64,000 nucleotides of DNA. Source: Nocardiopsis sp. FIRDI 009. GTDB taxonomy: Bacteria > Actinomycetota > Actinomycetes > Streptosporangiales > Streptosporangiaceae. The stretch lies in contig NZ_QPNC01000009.1 of NCBI RefSeq assembly GCF_003386285.1, positions 403,331 to 467,330 of the forward strand, read 5' to 3'. This document shows positions 7,020-16,120 of the stretch, in pieces (within the stretch, counting starts at the first letter, position 1; every line of letters starts with the position of its first letter). Position numbers and translations under genes: made by a program. The notes below the pieces were generated by a model. That model saw nothing but the letters and a program-made list of their open reading frames with translations. It did no database searches and was not told the origin of the DNA.

Positions 7020-8749
7020 AGGGGCTCGATCCGGACGGTGAGCGTCGCGTCGCCGCAGTGGACGGTGAGGTCGTCCCGCGGTGGCGTCCCGTCGGCGTGG
7101 AGGTGCCACAGGGCCGAGGCGAACACGGTCGGGTCGAACCCGCGGGGGCCGAGGACGTGGCGGAGGCGGTACCGCCCACCGTCGCGGGTGGCCGCGAGGC
7201 AGTCGTCGCCGTCGGCGAGCGCGGCGACGCGGGCGCGGGGGTGGTCGTCCAGGGCGGCGGAGATCCGCTCCCACATCGCGCCCTGGGCGGGCCCGCACAC
7301 GATCACGGTGGCGGTGTCGCGCCAGCGCGCCTGCGGTTCGTCGGTGGCCGCGACCACGTGCGGGCGGTGCAGGGACAGGCGCCCCGTGGCGACCAGGTCG
7401 GCGGGGTGGCGGCGGACGCGGACGCCGTCGGCCGAGCCCTCGACGGTCGCCATCAGCGGTGTGTGGTCGGGGGCGTCGGGCCAGCCCCGGCGGTGGGGGA
7501 CGGGTGGCTCGGGCGGTGCGGTGCGCACGTCGCGGGCGGGTTCGGGCAGGTCGAGCAGGGAGTAGAACGTCGACCGCAGGACCTTGCCCGACTCTCCAGG
7601 CAGGGAGGTCAGCAGCCGTGTGGTGGCCTCGAACCGGTCGGGCGTGTGGCGGGCGGCGTCCGCCCGCAGCTGCGGCAGGAGCGGCCGGTCGGCCCGTAGC
7701 CGCGCGGCGCTTCGTCCGAACTCCGCGATGGGCGACTCCGGGGCCATCTCGTGGTGGGGGAAGGCGCCGAGCATGGTGTGGGCGCCCAGGGCGGCCCCGT
7801 AGAACGTGACGGAGCCGTGGTCGCCGATGACGTGGTCGGCGGCCACCAGGGCGGCCTGCCAGCCCTGGCGGGGAGGCAGCACGCGCAGCCCGGCGCGTTC
7901 GCAGTCGGCCAGCCAGGCGCGCACCTGCCAGGGGCCGTGGCCGTGCCAGACGTTGGGGTGCAGGGCGAGCGCGATCCGGTACTCGTCGACCGGAAGTTCC
8001 TCCAGGAGCCGGTTCAGGACGCCCGGCCACGCGCCGAGCAGTGAGGTCGGTCCCCAGGTCGAGCTGACCAGGACGAGTGCGCGGCCGCCGACCTCCAGGC
8101 GGTCGCGGTAGCGGTCACGCCAGGGCAGTCCGGCCAGGATGCGGTCGTAGGTGGGGTCCCCGCCGACGACGGCCGAGTCCACCGCCTCGGGGCACGCGGC
8201 GTCCAGCCGGTCGAGCTGTTCGGAGTGGGAGAGGACGAGCGTCCCGGGGACCAGGCGGCCGTCCCGGACGAGGGTCTCCCGGGAGAGGCCGAAGACACCG
8301 TTCCCGGCGGAGTCGGATTCCGGGTTTCCCGTTTCCCGTTTCCCGTTTCCCGTTTCCCGTTTCCCGTTTCCCGTTTCCCGTTTCCCGAGTTTATTGTACC
8401 CGGCGCCGTGGGAGAGGACGACGAGCGGGGCCTTGAGGAGGTGCAGGTCGTCGCCGTAGCTCGCGGCGATGGCGAGGTCGAATTCCTCCTCCAGCGCCTG
8501 CTCCCAGGGCGCGACGACGGCGCCGATGTCCTGGAGGAATTCGGTGACCCCCTCGCGGAAGTTGGAGGTCCGCGCCCGGGTGAACACGACCTGGACGCGC
8601 GGGTCGGATTCCAGCAGGGGCAGGATGTCGAGCAGCCGGGTGAGCGCCGTGACCGTGTGCGCCACCACCAGGACCCGGCGGCTGTCGGGGGCGGTGGACC
8701 ACGCGGGGGCCGCCCCGATCGGTACCCGTAGCCGCTCGTCGACCGACAT
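7016..8749 (-). CDS. CDP-glycerol glycerophosphotransferase-like protein with in-frame heptamer tract
   Basis: The ATG at 8749 has GGAGG a few bases upstream; the product is 577 residues. It resembles a widespread actinobacterial GT-B-like protein distantly related to teichoic-acid CDP-glycerol transferases: RRVLVVAHTVTALTRLLDIL, VLSHGAGYNKLG, GDPTYDRILAG, LVLVSSTWGPTSLLG and ADHVIGDHGSVTFYGAALG. The last is the region where such transferases hold their DHGS-type motif. Residues 122-142 are three copies of GKRETGN, encoded by nine tandem GGGAAAC heptamers, lying in a loop between conserved blocks. The natural substrate is unknown. Confidence 0.75.
   Translation of the reverse strand: MSVDERLRVPIGAAPAWSTAPDSRRVLVVAHTVTALTRLLDILPLLESDPRVQVVFTRARTSNFREGVTEFLQDIGAVVAPWEQALEEEFDLAIAASYGDDLHLLKAPLVVLSHGAGYNKLGKRETGNGKRETGNGKRETGNPESDSAGNGVFGLSRETLVRDGRLVPGTLVLSHSEQLDRLDAACPEAVDSAVVGGDPTYDRILAGLPWRDRYRDRLEVGGRALVLVSSTWGPTSLLGAWPGVLNRLLEELPVDEYRIALALHPNVWHGHGPWQVRAWLADCERAGLRVLPPRQGWQAALVAADHVIGDHGSVTFYGAALGAHTMLGAFPHHEMAPESPIAEFGRSAARLRADRPLLPQLRADAARHTPDRFEATTRLLTSLPGESGKVLRSTFYSLLDLPEPARDVRTAPPEPPVPHRRGWPDAPDHTPLMATVEGSADGVRVRRHPADLVATGRLSLHRPHVVAATDEPQARWRDTATVIVCGPAQGAMWERISAALDDHPRARVAALADGDDCLAATRDGGRYRLRHVLGPRGFDPTVFASALWHLHADGTPPRDDLTVHCGDATLTVRIEPL
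8324..8386 (-). repeat. Nine tandem heptamers (GGGAAAC) within a coding frame
   Basis: On the plus strand the unit is GTTTCCC, repeated perfectly nine times. Read on the coding strand, three units make 21 nt and spell GKRETGN, so nine units give an in-frame 21-residue insert. Because 7 is not a multiple of 3, gain or loss of one unit shifts the frame; copy numbers differing by three keep it. This is the architecture of a slipped-strand (phase-variable) switch. Confidence 0.9.
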
Positions 8750-9041
8750 GCGTCCTCCGTCCGTTGTGCCCCACCTGGCGACGGGACAGCGTACCGAAGC
8801 GGCGCGCGGGTCGGTCGCCGCGGCCGGGTCGTGTCCGCGCCGCCGATCCGCCGAGACATCCCATGTGTGGGGCATGCCACGCGCTGAGCTGGGCGGAACG
8901 TAATTTCCTACCAAAAGGGTGGGATAGTCTCTTGTGCGGACGGGTCCACCCACAGCCGGCCCCGGCCCACGGGTGTCCGGAGCCCCACCGGCCCCGGCCC
9001 CTCCCCTGATCCGCCACCCCACGATCACGAAGGAGCGCACC
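8750..9041. promoter_or_regulatory. Divergent promoter region upstream of the MetQ-like gene
   Basis: This 292-bp divergent gap holds one AT-rich patch (8898-8935) reading ACGTAATTTCCTACC then AAAAGGGTGGGATAG, with CCTACC and GGGTGG nearly complementary across AAAA. It is the likely promoter or operator for the lipoprotein gene. A SAM riboswitch was looked for and not recognised. The rest is GC-rich with no other signal seen. Confidence 0.35.
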
Positions 9042-9923
9042 ATGCGCACGACCCCGACCGTCATCGGCGCCGCAGCCGTCACCCTGGCGCTCGCCGCCTG
9101 CGGTGCTCCCAGCGAGCAGGCCGCCAGTGAGGCCGCCGAGGCCGGGGCGCTCCGGATCGGGGTGAGCCCCGTGCCGCACGGCGACATCCTCGCCTTCATC
9201 GACGAGAACCTCGCCGAGGAGGCCGGGCTGGACCTGCGGATCGAGGAGATCTCCGACTACAACACCCCCAACGCGGCCCTGGCCGAGGGGGAGCTGGACG
9301 CCAACTACTTCCAGCACCGCGCCTTCCTCGCCGAGTGGCAGGAGAACGGCCCCGACGCCGAGTTCGCCTACGTCACCGACGTGCACATCGAGCGCCTCGG
9401 CCTGTACTCCGAGAGCGTCGAGTCCCTGGAGGACCTGCCCGAGGGCGCCGAGATCGCGGTCCCCAACGACCCCGCCAACCTCAACCGCGCCCTGCGCGTC
9501 CTGGAGGCCGAGGGTCTGGTGGAGATCGACCCGGAGGCCGGGGAGACCGCCACCGAGAAGGACATCACCGACAACCCCGAGGACCTCGTGGTCACCCCGC
9601 TGGAGGCCGCCCAGCTGCCGCGCTCCATCGCCGACGTGGACGCCGCGATCGTCAACGGCAACTACGCCATCGAGGCCGGGCTGACCGAGGACGCCAACGT
9701 CCTGGCCTGGGAGCCGGAGGGTGAGGACTACGTCGAGACCTACGCCAACGGTCTGGTGACCCTGGCGGAGAACGCCGAGGACGAGCGCATCCTCCAGCTG
9801 GTCGAGCTCCTGCACGACGAGCGGGTCCTGGACTACATCGAGCGCACCTGGCAGGGCGTCGTCCTGCCCGTCGACGCCGACGGCGCGGTCGTCGAGACCG
9901 AGGGCGTCGTCGAGACCGAGTAA
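9042..9923 (+). CDS. MetQ/NlpA-family substrate-binding lipoprotein
   Basis: The 293-residue product has a lipoprotein signal: a short hydrophobic stretch ending in the lipobox L17-A-A-C20. The mature part is a type-II periplasmic binding fold of the MetQ family: LRIGVSPVPHGDIL, ISDYNTPNAALAEGELDANYFQHRAFL, IAVPNDPANLNRALRVLEAEGLV and VDAAIVNGNYAIEAGL. Homologues capture methionine for the MetNI importer at the outer face of the membrane. No metN or metI lies beside it, so it must work with a distant transporter or have changed partner. The sulfonate-type transporter downstream suggests a sulfur-acquisition neighbourhood. Confidence 0.9.
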   Translation: MRTTPTVIGAAAVTLALAACGAPSEQAASEAAEAGALRIGVSPVPHGDILAFIDENLAEEAGLDLRIEEISDYNTPNAALAEGELDANYFQHRAFLAEWQENGPDAEFAYVTDVHIERLGLYSESVESLEDLPEGAEIAVPNDPANLNRALRVLEAEGLVEIDPEAGETATEKDITDNPEDLVVTPLEAAQLPRSIADVDAAIVNGNYAIEAGLTEDANVLAWEPEGEDYVETYANGLVTLAENAEDERILQLVELLHDERVLDYIERTWQGVVLPVDADGAVVETEGVVETE

Positions 9924-9967
9924 CGACCGCGACGACCGCGCGCGCAGGCGCCCGGAACCGGCGCGGA

Positions 9968-10037
9968 CCGCCGGACGCGCCGCGTCCGGCGGCGACCCAG
10001 CGAGGGTGGCGGAGCTCCCCGGCTCCGCCACCCTCGC
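9968..10037 (+). terminator. Tandem hairpins after the MetQ-like gene
   Basis: Two hairpins follow the stop codon. The first pairs CCGCCGGACGCG (9968-9979) with its complement at 9981-9992. The second has a perfect 16-bp stem (10000-10015 with 10022-10037) and a six-base loop. No T-run follows, as is usual in high-GC actinomycetes. Confidence 0.75.
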
Positions 10038-10335
10038 GTCGTGTTCGGGGGCGGTCCCCGTGTTCCGGGCTGGGTGAGGCGGATCACTCTTTCGGCGGCG
10101 CGGGGTGCGCACGGGGCGGGAGAACGCGTTCGGTGGCCGGTGGTCGGGGTGTCGCTCTCGCCAGCTCGGCTGAACTGCGGTTTTCTTCGAGGGCGGGGTC
10201 ACTTTGGGTGGCCACCCGGGGTCGTTCGGGCTGGTCGCGGTGTCCGGGGAGACTCCGCGCCCGGCTTCCACAAAACCTACTTATTAAGTAGAGTTTCATC
10301 TGACCTCGACAACGGCCGGAAAGGGGCCTCCTCTC
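10038..10335. promoter_or_regulatory. Leader of the sulfonate-type ABC operon with palindrome CTACTTATTAAGTAG
   Basis: No gene is seen here. At 10277-10291 lies CTACTTATTAAGTAG, an AT-rich near-palindrome (arms CTACTT and AAGTAG) 45 bp before the ATG of the binding-protein gene. It stands out strongly from the GC-rich surroundings and is placed like an operator overlapping the promoter. Control by sulfur supply is inferred from the operon only. Confidence 0.5.
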
Positions 10336-11384
10336 ATGCGACCGCCCTCGCGACCGACGGGAGTGCTCGCGGCCTGCCTGGCCCTGGCCCTGACCGTCAC
10401 CGGATGCGGGGCGCTCACGGAGGACGACGGCCCCTCCCTGACGCTCGGCTACTTCCCCAACATCACCCACGCCCCGGCCATGGTCGGTGTGGAGCGGGGC
10501 ACCCTGGCCGACGCCCTCGGTGACGGCGTCGTCTTCGACACCCGGGTGTTCAACGCGGGCCCGGACGCGATCAACGCCGTCTTCTCCGGGGAGGTCGACG
10601 TCGCGTTCGTCGGCCCCAACCCCGCCGTGAACGGCTGGGCCCAGTCCGAGGGGCGGGCGTTGCGCGTCATCGCCGGGGCGGCCTCCGGAGGAGCCGGCCT
10701 CGTCGTCCGCGACGACATCGAGAGCGTCGACGACCTGCGCGGCGGCACCGTCGCCAGCCCGCAGCTCGGCAACACCCAGGACGTGGCCCTGCGCTCGTTC
10801 GCCGACGCACGGGGGTGGGACGTGGACACGGCCGGAGGCGGCGACCTGTCCATCCTCCCGCAGTCGCCCGCCGAGATCGTGGACGCCTTCGAACTCGGCG
10901 AGATCGACGGCGCCTGGCTGCCCGAACCCCACCTGAGCCGACTGCTCACCCGCGGCGACGCCCACCTGCTCGTCGACGAGGCCGACACCTGGACCGAGAC
11001 CGACGGCGCCTTCGTCACCGCCCACCTGGTGGTCGGCTCCGAGTTCCTCGCCCGCGAGCCCGAACTGGTCGAGGACCTGCTGCGCGGTCACCTGGAGACC
11101 GTCGACTGGATCAACGCCCACCCCGACCAGGCCCGACGGGTCACGGGCGACCACCTGGAGGAGATCACCGGATCCCGGTTGCCGGACGAGGTCGCCGCGG
11201 CCGCCTTCGACCGGATCACCTTCACCGTCGACCCCGTGGCCCCGTCGCTGTTCACCGGGGCAGAACGGGCCGAGGCCGTCGGCCTGCTCGACCCCGTCGA
11301 CCTGACCGGAATCTACGCCCTGGACCCGCTCGACGGCCTCCTCATCGAGGACGGCCGCGATCCCGTCTCCGGACTGGAAGGCTG

Positions 11385-11385
<1 letters not shown>
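10336..11385 (+). CDS. SsuA/NitT/TauT-type ABC transporter substrate-binding lipoprotein
   Basis: The 349-residue product has a lipoprotein signal ending VTGC, then a type-II binding fold: LTLGYFPNITHAPAMVGVERG, FSGEVDVAFVGPNPAVNGWA, GGAGLVVRDDIESVDDLRG and AWLPEPHLSRLL. These match binding proteins for aliphatic sulfonates, taurine or nitrate. It is the first gene of an operon; its TGA overlaps the ATG of the ATPase gene. Sulfonate uptake is the best guess given the adjacent MetQ-type protein, but nitrate or a thiamine precursor cannot be excluded. Confidence 0.88.
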
Positions 11386-12156
<771 letters not shown>

Positions 12157-12164
<8 letters not shown>

Positions 12165-13026
12165 CACCGACACCCGGGACCGCCAGGTCCAGGGCCTCGA
12201 CGCGCTCGAACTCCAGCCCGAGCGCGGCAGACGCGGCGCGGGCGAGGTCGCGCGGCGCGTCTGGTCGGCGTCCTGGCCCAAGTTGGCCGCCGTGGCCGTG
12301 GTCCTGCTCGCCTGGCAGGCGGTCGTGTGGTCCGGATGGCGGTCGGAGTGGGTCTTCCCCGGACCGGACCGGGTGCTGCCCGTCCTGTTCCGGGAGGTCT
12401 CCACCGCGGAGTTCTGGGAGGCCGTGGGCGTCACCATGCGGCGCGCCCTGTCGGGCTTCGCCCTGGCGCTGGTGGTCGGCGTCCTCGTCGGCCTGGCGGT
12501 GGCCCAGGTGCGCCCGCTGCGGGTGGCGATCGGGTCGCTGATCACCGGTCTCCAGACGATGCCGTCCATCGTGTGGTTCCCGTTCGCGATGCTGCTGTAC
12601 GGCATCAGCGAGTCGGCGATCATGTTCGTGATCATCCTGGGCGCCGCGCCGTCCATCGCGGGCGGGCTGGTCTCGGGGATCGACTACGTGGCGCCGTCAC
12701 TGCTGCGCGCCGGGCAGGTGATGGGGCTCCGGGGGGTCCAGCGGTACCGGCTGCTCATCGTGCCCGCCGCGCTGCCGATGTTCGTCGGCGGCCTCAAACA
12801 GGGCTGGGCCTTCGCCTGGCGGTCGCTGATGGCCGGTGAGCTGCTGGTCATCATCAACCAGCAGAACTCGATCGGCTGGGCGCTGAGCCAGGCCCGCCAG
12901 CTCAACGACGCCGAGCGCCTGCTGAGCTACGTCATCATCGTGCTGATCGTCGGCATCCTCATCGACGTGTTCTTCACCTGGGCGGACCGCTCGCTGCGGC
13001 GCCGCTGGGGTCTGGCCGCGGCCTGA
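12157..13026 (+). CDS. SsuC-type ABC transporter permease
   Basis: The 289-residue integral membrane protein starts within the end of the ATPase gene. After a charged N-terminal tail it has about six transmembrane segments: PKLAAVAVVLLAWQAVVW, GFALALVVGVLVGLAVAQ, LITGLQTMPSIVWFPFAMLL, IMFVIILGAAPSIAGG, and a last one near YVIIVLIVGILIDVFF. The loop reading GLKQGWAFAWRSLMAGELL carries the EAA-like ATPase contact. It forms the channel of the operon's importer and ends at a bidirectional terminator. Confidence 0.92.
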
Positions 13027-13058
13027 GCCCGTCCCTGCCCCCCGCCCTCTGACGAGAC

Positions 13059-13098
13059 ACGGCCGCCGCCGCGCGTGATCACGCGCGGCGGCGGCCGT
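13059..13098. terminator. 40-bp perfect palindrome, bidirectional terminator
   Basis: The sequence from 13059 to 13098 is a perfect palindrome centred on TGATCA (arms ACGGCCGCCGCCGCGCGTGA and its complement). It lies between the convergent permease and GlcG/HbpS genes. Confidence 0.8.
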
Positions 13099-13152
13099 CG
13101 TCGGTTCCCCATGCGCGGCGTGGCCTCCGGCATGGCTTCCGTCGGGACTCGG

Positions 13153-13605
13153 TCAGACTCCGACCTCGGCTCCGGTCTCGGCCCGCAGCCCGACGGACTC
13201 GATACCCGCCAGGAGCGCGAGTTCGTCGTTGGCGGACGTGTCTCCGGTGGCCCCGCAGGCGCCCAACAGGGTGCCCTGGGCGTCACGGACGAACACGCCG
13301 CCGGGGACGCTGAGGATCCGGCCCTGAGCCAGGGCCGCGACCGAGGTGAAGAACTCCGGCGAGGACTCCGCGCGGGCGGCGATCGCCCGGTTGTTCATCC
13401 CGAGCCCGAGCACGCCCCAGGCCTTGGCCACGGCGAGGTCCGGCCGGAGCAGACCCGAGCCGTCCTGACGGGCCAGGGCGACGAGGACGCCGCCCGGGTC
13501 CAGGACGGCGACGGTCAGTGGCTGGAGGTCGTTGGCGGCCGCGTACCTCACGGCTCCGTCGATCAGTCCCTGAGCCTGCTCCAGAGTGATGGCCACCAGG
13601 CGCAT
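13153..13605 (-). CDS. GlcG/HbpS-family heme-degrading-like protein
   Basis: The 150-residue protein starting MRLVAITLEQAQGLID belongs to the GlcG/HbpS/PduO-C family: LTVAVLDPGGVLVALARQDGSG, AKAWGVLGLGMNNRAIA and the glycine-rich VPGGVFVRDAQGTLLGACGATGDTSANDE. Family members bind heme or cobalamin or sit beside glycolate and diol genes. No signal peptide is visible, so it is probably cytosolic. A longer upstream ATG would add 15 arginine-rich residues and looks spurious. The gene is monocistronic. Confidence 0.85.
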   Translation of the reverse strand: MRLVAITLEQAQGLIDGAVRYAAANDLQPLTVAVLDPGGVLVALARQDGSGLLRPDLAVAKAWGVLGLGMNNRAIAARAESSPEFFTSVAALAQGRILSVPGGVFVRDAQGTLLGACGATGDTSANDELALLAGIESVGLRAETGAEVGV

Positions 13606-13874
13606 TCCCTTCGTTCGGGTCTCCCGTGGGAGACGTCGGCGTCGTGCCACCCACGGAGGCGCCGACCTCCGTGCCGTCCTCCGGGCACCGGGTGCTCGGC
13701 CCGGTACCCGGAGTATGTGATGGTCACCACACGAGGCTAATGCATGCTAAATCAGTAGTGAATGTGGGGATACGCCTGATCCGCCCACCGAGAGGCGGTC
13801 CGTCTTCGTGGGAAGCTCCAGGGTGGAGGGTGCACAGCTTTCCAACAGCCCCGACAGTCACACCGGTCCCGGTC

Positions 13875-14291
13875 TCAGCGGGCGTCGAGCGCCCGCACGG
13901 GCTCACCCGCGCGGGCGTCGTAACGCTCGCGCGCCTCGGTGATCTCGTCCATGTGCTCCTCGGCCCATACCCGACAGGCATCCATGAGCACTCCCAGGTC
14001 CCGGCCCAGCGGGGTCAGGGAGTACTCCACCTGGGGTGGGGTCGTGGGGAACACCCGGCGGTCCACCAGCCCGGCGCGCTCCAGGTCGCGCAGGGTCCGG
14101 GTGAGCATCTTCTGGGTGATGCCGTCCAGGCGGCGGCGCAGGGCACCAAAGCGCATCGGACTGTCCGAGAGCGCCCCCATGACGAGGCACACCCATTTAC
14201 TGGACAGCAGGTCGAGGACGTCTCGGGAGGCGCAGTTGCGGAGATAGGCATTGGCTCCGCCATATTCTCTCAGTTCAGGGGTGGTATACAC
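13875..14291 (-). CDS. HxlR-family transcriptional regulator
   Basis: The 138-residue product (GTG start) is a winged-helix MarR-like regulator of the HxlR family: NCASRDVLDLLSSKWVCLVMGAL, FGALRRRLDGITQKMLTRTLRDLERAGL and the wing VEYSLTPLGRDLGVLMDACRVWAEEH. Cys21 is at the position often used as a thiol or quinone sensor in this family. It is divergent, 66 bp away, from a quinone oxidoreductase-like gene, its likely target. Such pairs respond to electrophiles or quinones; the inducer here is not known. Confidence 0.92.
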   Translation of the reverse strand: MYTTPELREYGGANAYLRNCASRDVLDLLSSKWVCLVMGALSDSPMRFGALRRRLDGITQKMLTRTLRDLERAGLVDRRVFPTTPPQVEYSLTPLGRDLGVLMDACRVWAEEHMDEITEARERYDARAGEPVRALDAR

Positions 14292-14336
14292 GGGGTACCT
14301 ACCATACTTTCAAGTGCCTTCTATACAGCGGATACC
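14284..14336. promoter_or_regulatory. Divergent HxlR promoter/operator
   Basis: The short gap between the HxlR and oxidoreductase genes carries GTATAC (14284-14289), GGTACC (14294-14299), CTATAC (14321-14326) and GGATACC (14330-14336). GGATACCTTATCC (14330-14342) has 5-bp inverted arms. These symmetric half-sites overlap both starts and are good operator candidates. Confidence 0.5.
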
Positions 14337-14357
14337 TTATCCGGAAGGCTTGGGGAC

Positions 14358-15302
14358 ATGACAGAGCAGATGCGCATCGTTCAGCAGCGCGAACTTGGCG
14401 GTCCCGAGGTCCTGGAGATCGCGAAGGTGCCCGTTCCCGACCTGGGCGCCACCCGAATCCTGGTGCGCGTGCACGCCGCCGGGGTCAACCCCGTCGACTG
14501 GAAGCTCCGGCAGCACGGATACTGGCTCACGCCCCCCTTCGCCCAGGGGTTCGACGTCTCCGGCGTGGTTGTGGCCGTCTCCCAGGGATCGAGTCGGTTC
14601 TCGGTCGGTGACGAGGTCTACGGGATGCCGAACTACCCGGACAGGCCCGACGCCTACGCCGACTACGTGGCGGCCCCCGCCCGGCGCTTCGCACGCAAAC
14701 CCGGGGGTCTCGACCACGTCCACGCCTCCGCCCTGCCGCTGGCCGCGCTCACCGCCTGGCAGGCACTGGTCGACACGGCCGGGGTGGAGGACGGCCAGCG
14801 CGTCCTGGTGCACGCCGCCGCGGGCGGGGTGGGCCACCTCGCCGTCCAGATCGCCAAGGCTCGGGGCGCCCACGTCATCGGCACGGCCAGCGCCGCCAAA
14901 CACGGGATGCTGCGGGAGTTGGGCGCCGACGAGCTGGTCGACTACACCGCCGTCGACTTCGCCGAGGCCGTCCGCGACGTCGACGTGGTGCTCGACGCCA
15001 TCGGCGGTGACTACCTGGAGCGGTCGCTGCGCGTTCTCCGACCGGGCGGGGTGTACGTCGGCGTGTCCAACCCGCTCGACGAGGAGATGATCGTGGAGCG
15101 GGCCACCGCGGTCGGCGTACGCGGCGCCACTGTCTGCGTCGAACCCGACCACACCCAGTTGGAGGAGATTACCGCCCTCGTGGAGTCCGGGAGGCTGCGG
15201 CCCGTCGTGAGCGAGACCTTCCCGTTGGAGGACGTCGCCAAGGCGCACGAGCACAGCCAGAGCGGACGCACCACGGGCAAGGTCGTCCTCACCCTCATCT
15301 GA
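14358..15302 (+). CDS. NADP-dependent medium-chain oxidoreductase (quinone oxidoreductase type)
   Basis: The 314-residue product is a zinc-less MDR-family reductase: HAAGVNPVDWKLRQHGYW, GFDVSGVVVAVSQG, the nucleotide loop VHAAAGGVGHLAVQIAKARGA, and the C-terminal HEHSQSGRTTGKVVL typical of quinone oxidoreductase-like enzymes. It should reduce quinones or alkenals with NADPH in the cytosol. It is divergent from the HxlR regulator, which fits induction by its own substrates. A much longer upstream frame is an artefact of the HxlR antisense strand. Confidence 0.92.
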   Translation: MTEQMRIVQQRELGGPEVLEIAKVPVPDLGATRILVRVHAAGVNPVDWKLRQHGYWLTPPFAQGFDVSGVVVAVSQGSSRFSVGDEVYGMPNYPDRPDAYADYVAAPARRFARKPGGLDHVHASALPLAALTAWQALVDTAGVEDGQRVLVHAAAGGVGHLAVQIAKARGAHVIGTASAAKHGMLRELGADELVDYTAVDFAEAVRDVDVVLDAIGGDYLERSLRVLRPGGVYVGVSNPLDEEMIVERATAVGVRGATVCVEPDHTQLEEITALVESGRLRPVVSETFPLEDVAKAHEHSQSGRTTGKVVLTLI

Positions 15303-15323
15303 TCTCGGGGCCGCGCACGCGAA

Positions 15324-15364
15324 CGCCCCGCGCGGACCCGCCGTGGGGGCGGGCGCGCGGGGCG
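15324..15364. terminator. Bidirectional terminator
   Basis: CGCCCCGCGCG (15324-15334) pairs perfectly with CGCGCGGGGCG (15354-15364), with an inner CCCGCC/GGCGGG pairing. It lies between the convergent oxidoreductase and Dps genes. Confidence 0.75.
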
Positions 15365-15392
15365 TCGGCGTCCGGTCGGCGCCCCTCCGGGT

Positions 15393-15986
15393 TCAGGTGT
15401 GCACGAGCGGCGTGTCCACCAGGTGTTCGGCGAGGAACCACGCCTGGAGTTCGTTGGTGCGGATGACGTCGGAGACCAGCACGTCGTTGGTGCCGTCGTC
15501 CCCGTTGTCCTGGCACCGCGCCGCCGCGTCGTGGCAGTCCTCCAGGATGGTCTCGTGCGCCTCCAGCAGGCGGGACAGCATCGCCGGGACCTCCTCAGCC
15601 CCGTTGGGCGGGCGCGGGACGTTGGTGATCTCGGCGACGTGCCGCGGGTCCCCGACGGCCACACCGCCCAGGGTCTGCACGCGCTCGGCCACGGTGTCGA
15701 TCAGCTCGGCCTGCTCGCCGGCGTGCTTGTCCATCAGAAGGTGCAGCTGGTAGAAGGTCTGCCCCCGCATCAACCAGTGGTGCTTCTTGTACAGCGCGTG
15801 CAGGATCTGCGTGTCCGCGAGCACCTGGTTGAGCCGCTGGCACGAGTACATGCGCGTGTTGTAGGACATCCCCACCGGGAGCTGGCGGACGGTGCCGTAC
15901 TCCTGGATCTCCTCCCCCCTCTGGTGCAGCCACGGCTGGCTGCTCCGGGGCTTGGGCGTCGCGCTCGCACGCTCTTGGGTGGTCAC
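15393..15986 (-). CDS. Dps-family ferritin-like DNA-protection protein
   Basis: GTG 15986 with GGAGGGGG upstream gives 197 residues. The ferroxidase signature of Dps is clear: LYKKHHWLMRGQTFYQLHLL followed by MDKHAGEQAELIDTVAERV, supplying the His, Asp and Glu ligands at the dimer interface, then LGGVAVGDPRHVAEI. Dps dodecamers oxidise iron with hydrogen peroxide and shield DNA. The N-terminal tail of about 40 residues, with Lys and Arg, could bind DNA. The gene is monocistronic. Confidence 0.93.
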   Translation of the reverse strand: MTTQERASATPKPRSSQPWLHQRGEEIQEYGTVRQLPVGMSYNTRMYSCQRLNQVLADTQILHALYKKHHWLMRGQTFYQLHLLMDKHAGEQAELIDTVAERVQTLGGVAVGDPRHVAEITNVPRPPNGAEEVPAMLSRLLEAHETILEDCHDAAARCQDNGDDGTNDVLVSDVIRTNELQAWFLAEHLVDTPLVHT

Positions 15987-16120
15987 GGCTGGTTCCCCCT
16001 CCGGTTCGGATCGCTCGGGGCGCGCATGGAGGCGCCCCGGGAGCCAGTCTCGGACACCGACCGTCGTCGGAGCAGAAAACACACACCATCCCCGGGCAAG
16101 ACTTTGCCGCCCCGCCCCGG

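Noticed and set aside
4647..8030. 1127-residue minus-strand open frame across the TPR gene and the heptamer-bearing gene
   Set aside because: It is a GC-bias shadow: no domain, low-complexity Arg/Pro/Gly content, and it runs antisense to and over two well supported genes.
8324..8386. CRISPR-like or satellite repeat
   Set aside because: Units are 7 bp, contiguous, with no spacers; they lie in coding sequence.
8870..9041. SAM-responsive riboswitch before the MetQ-like gene
   Set aside because: No SAM-I type stem set was found; only a short AT-rich promoter-like patch.
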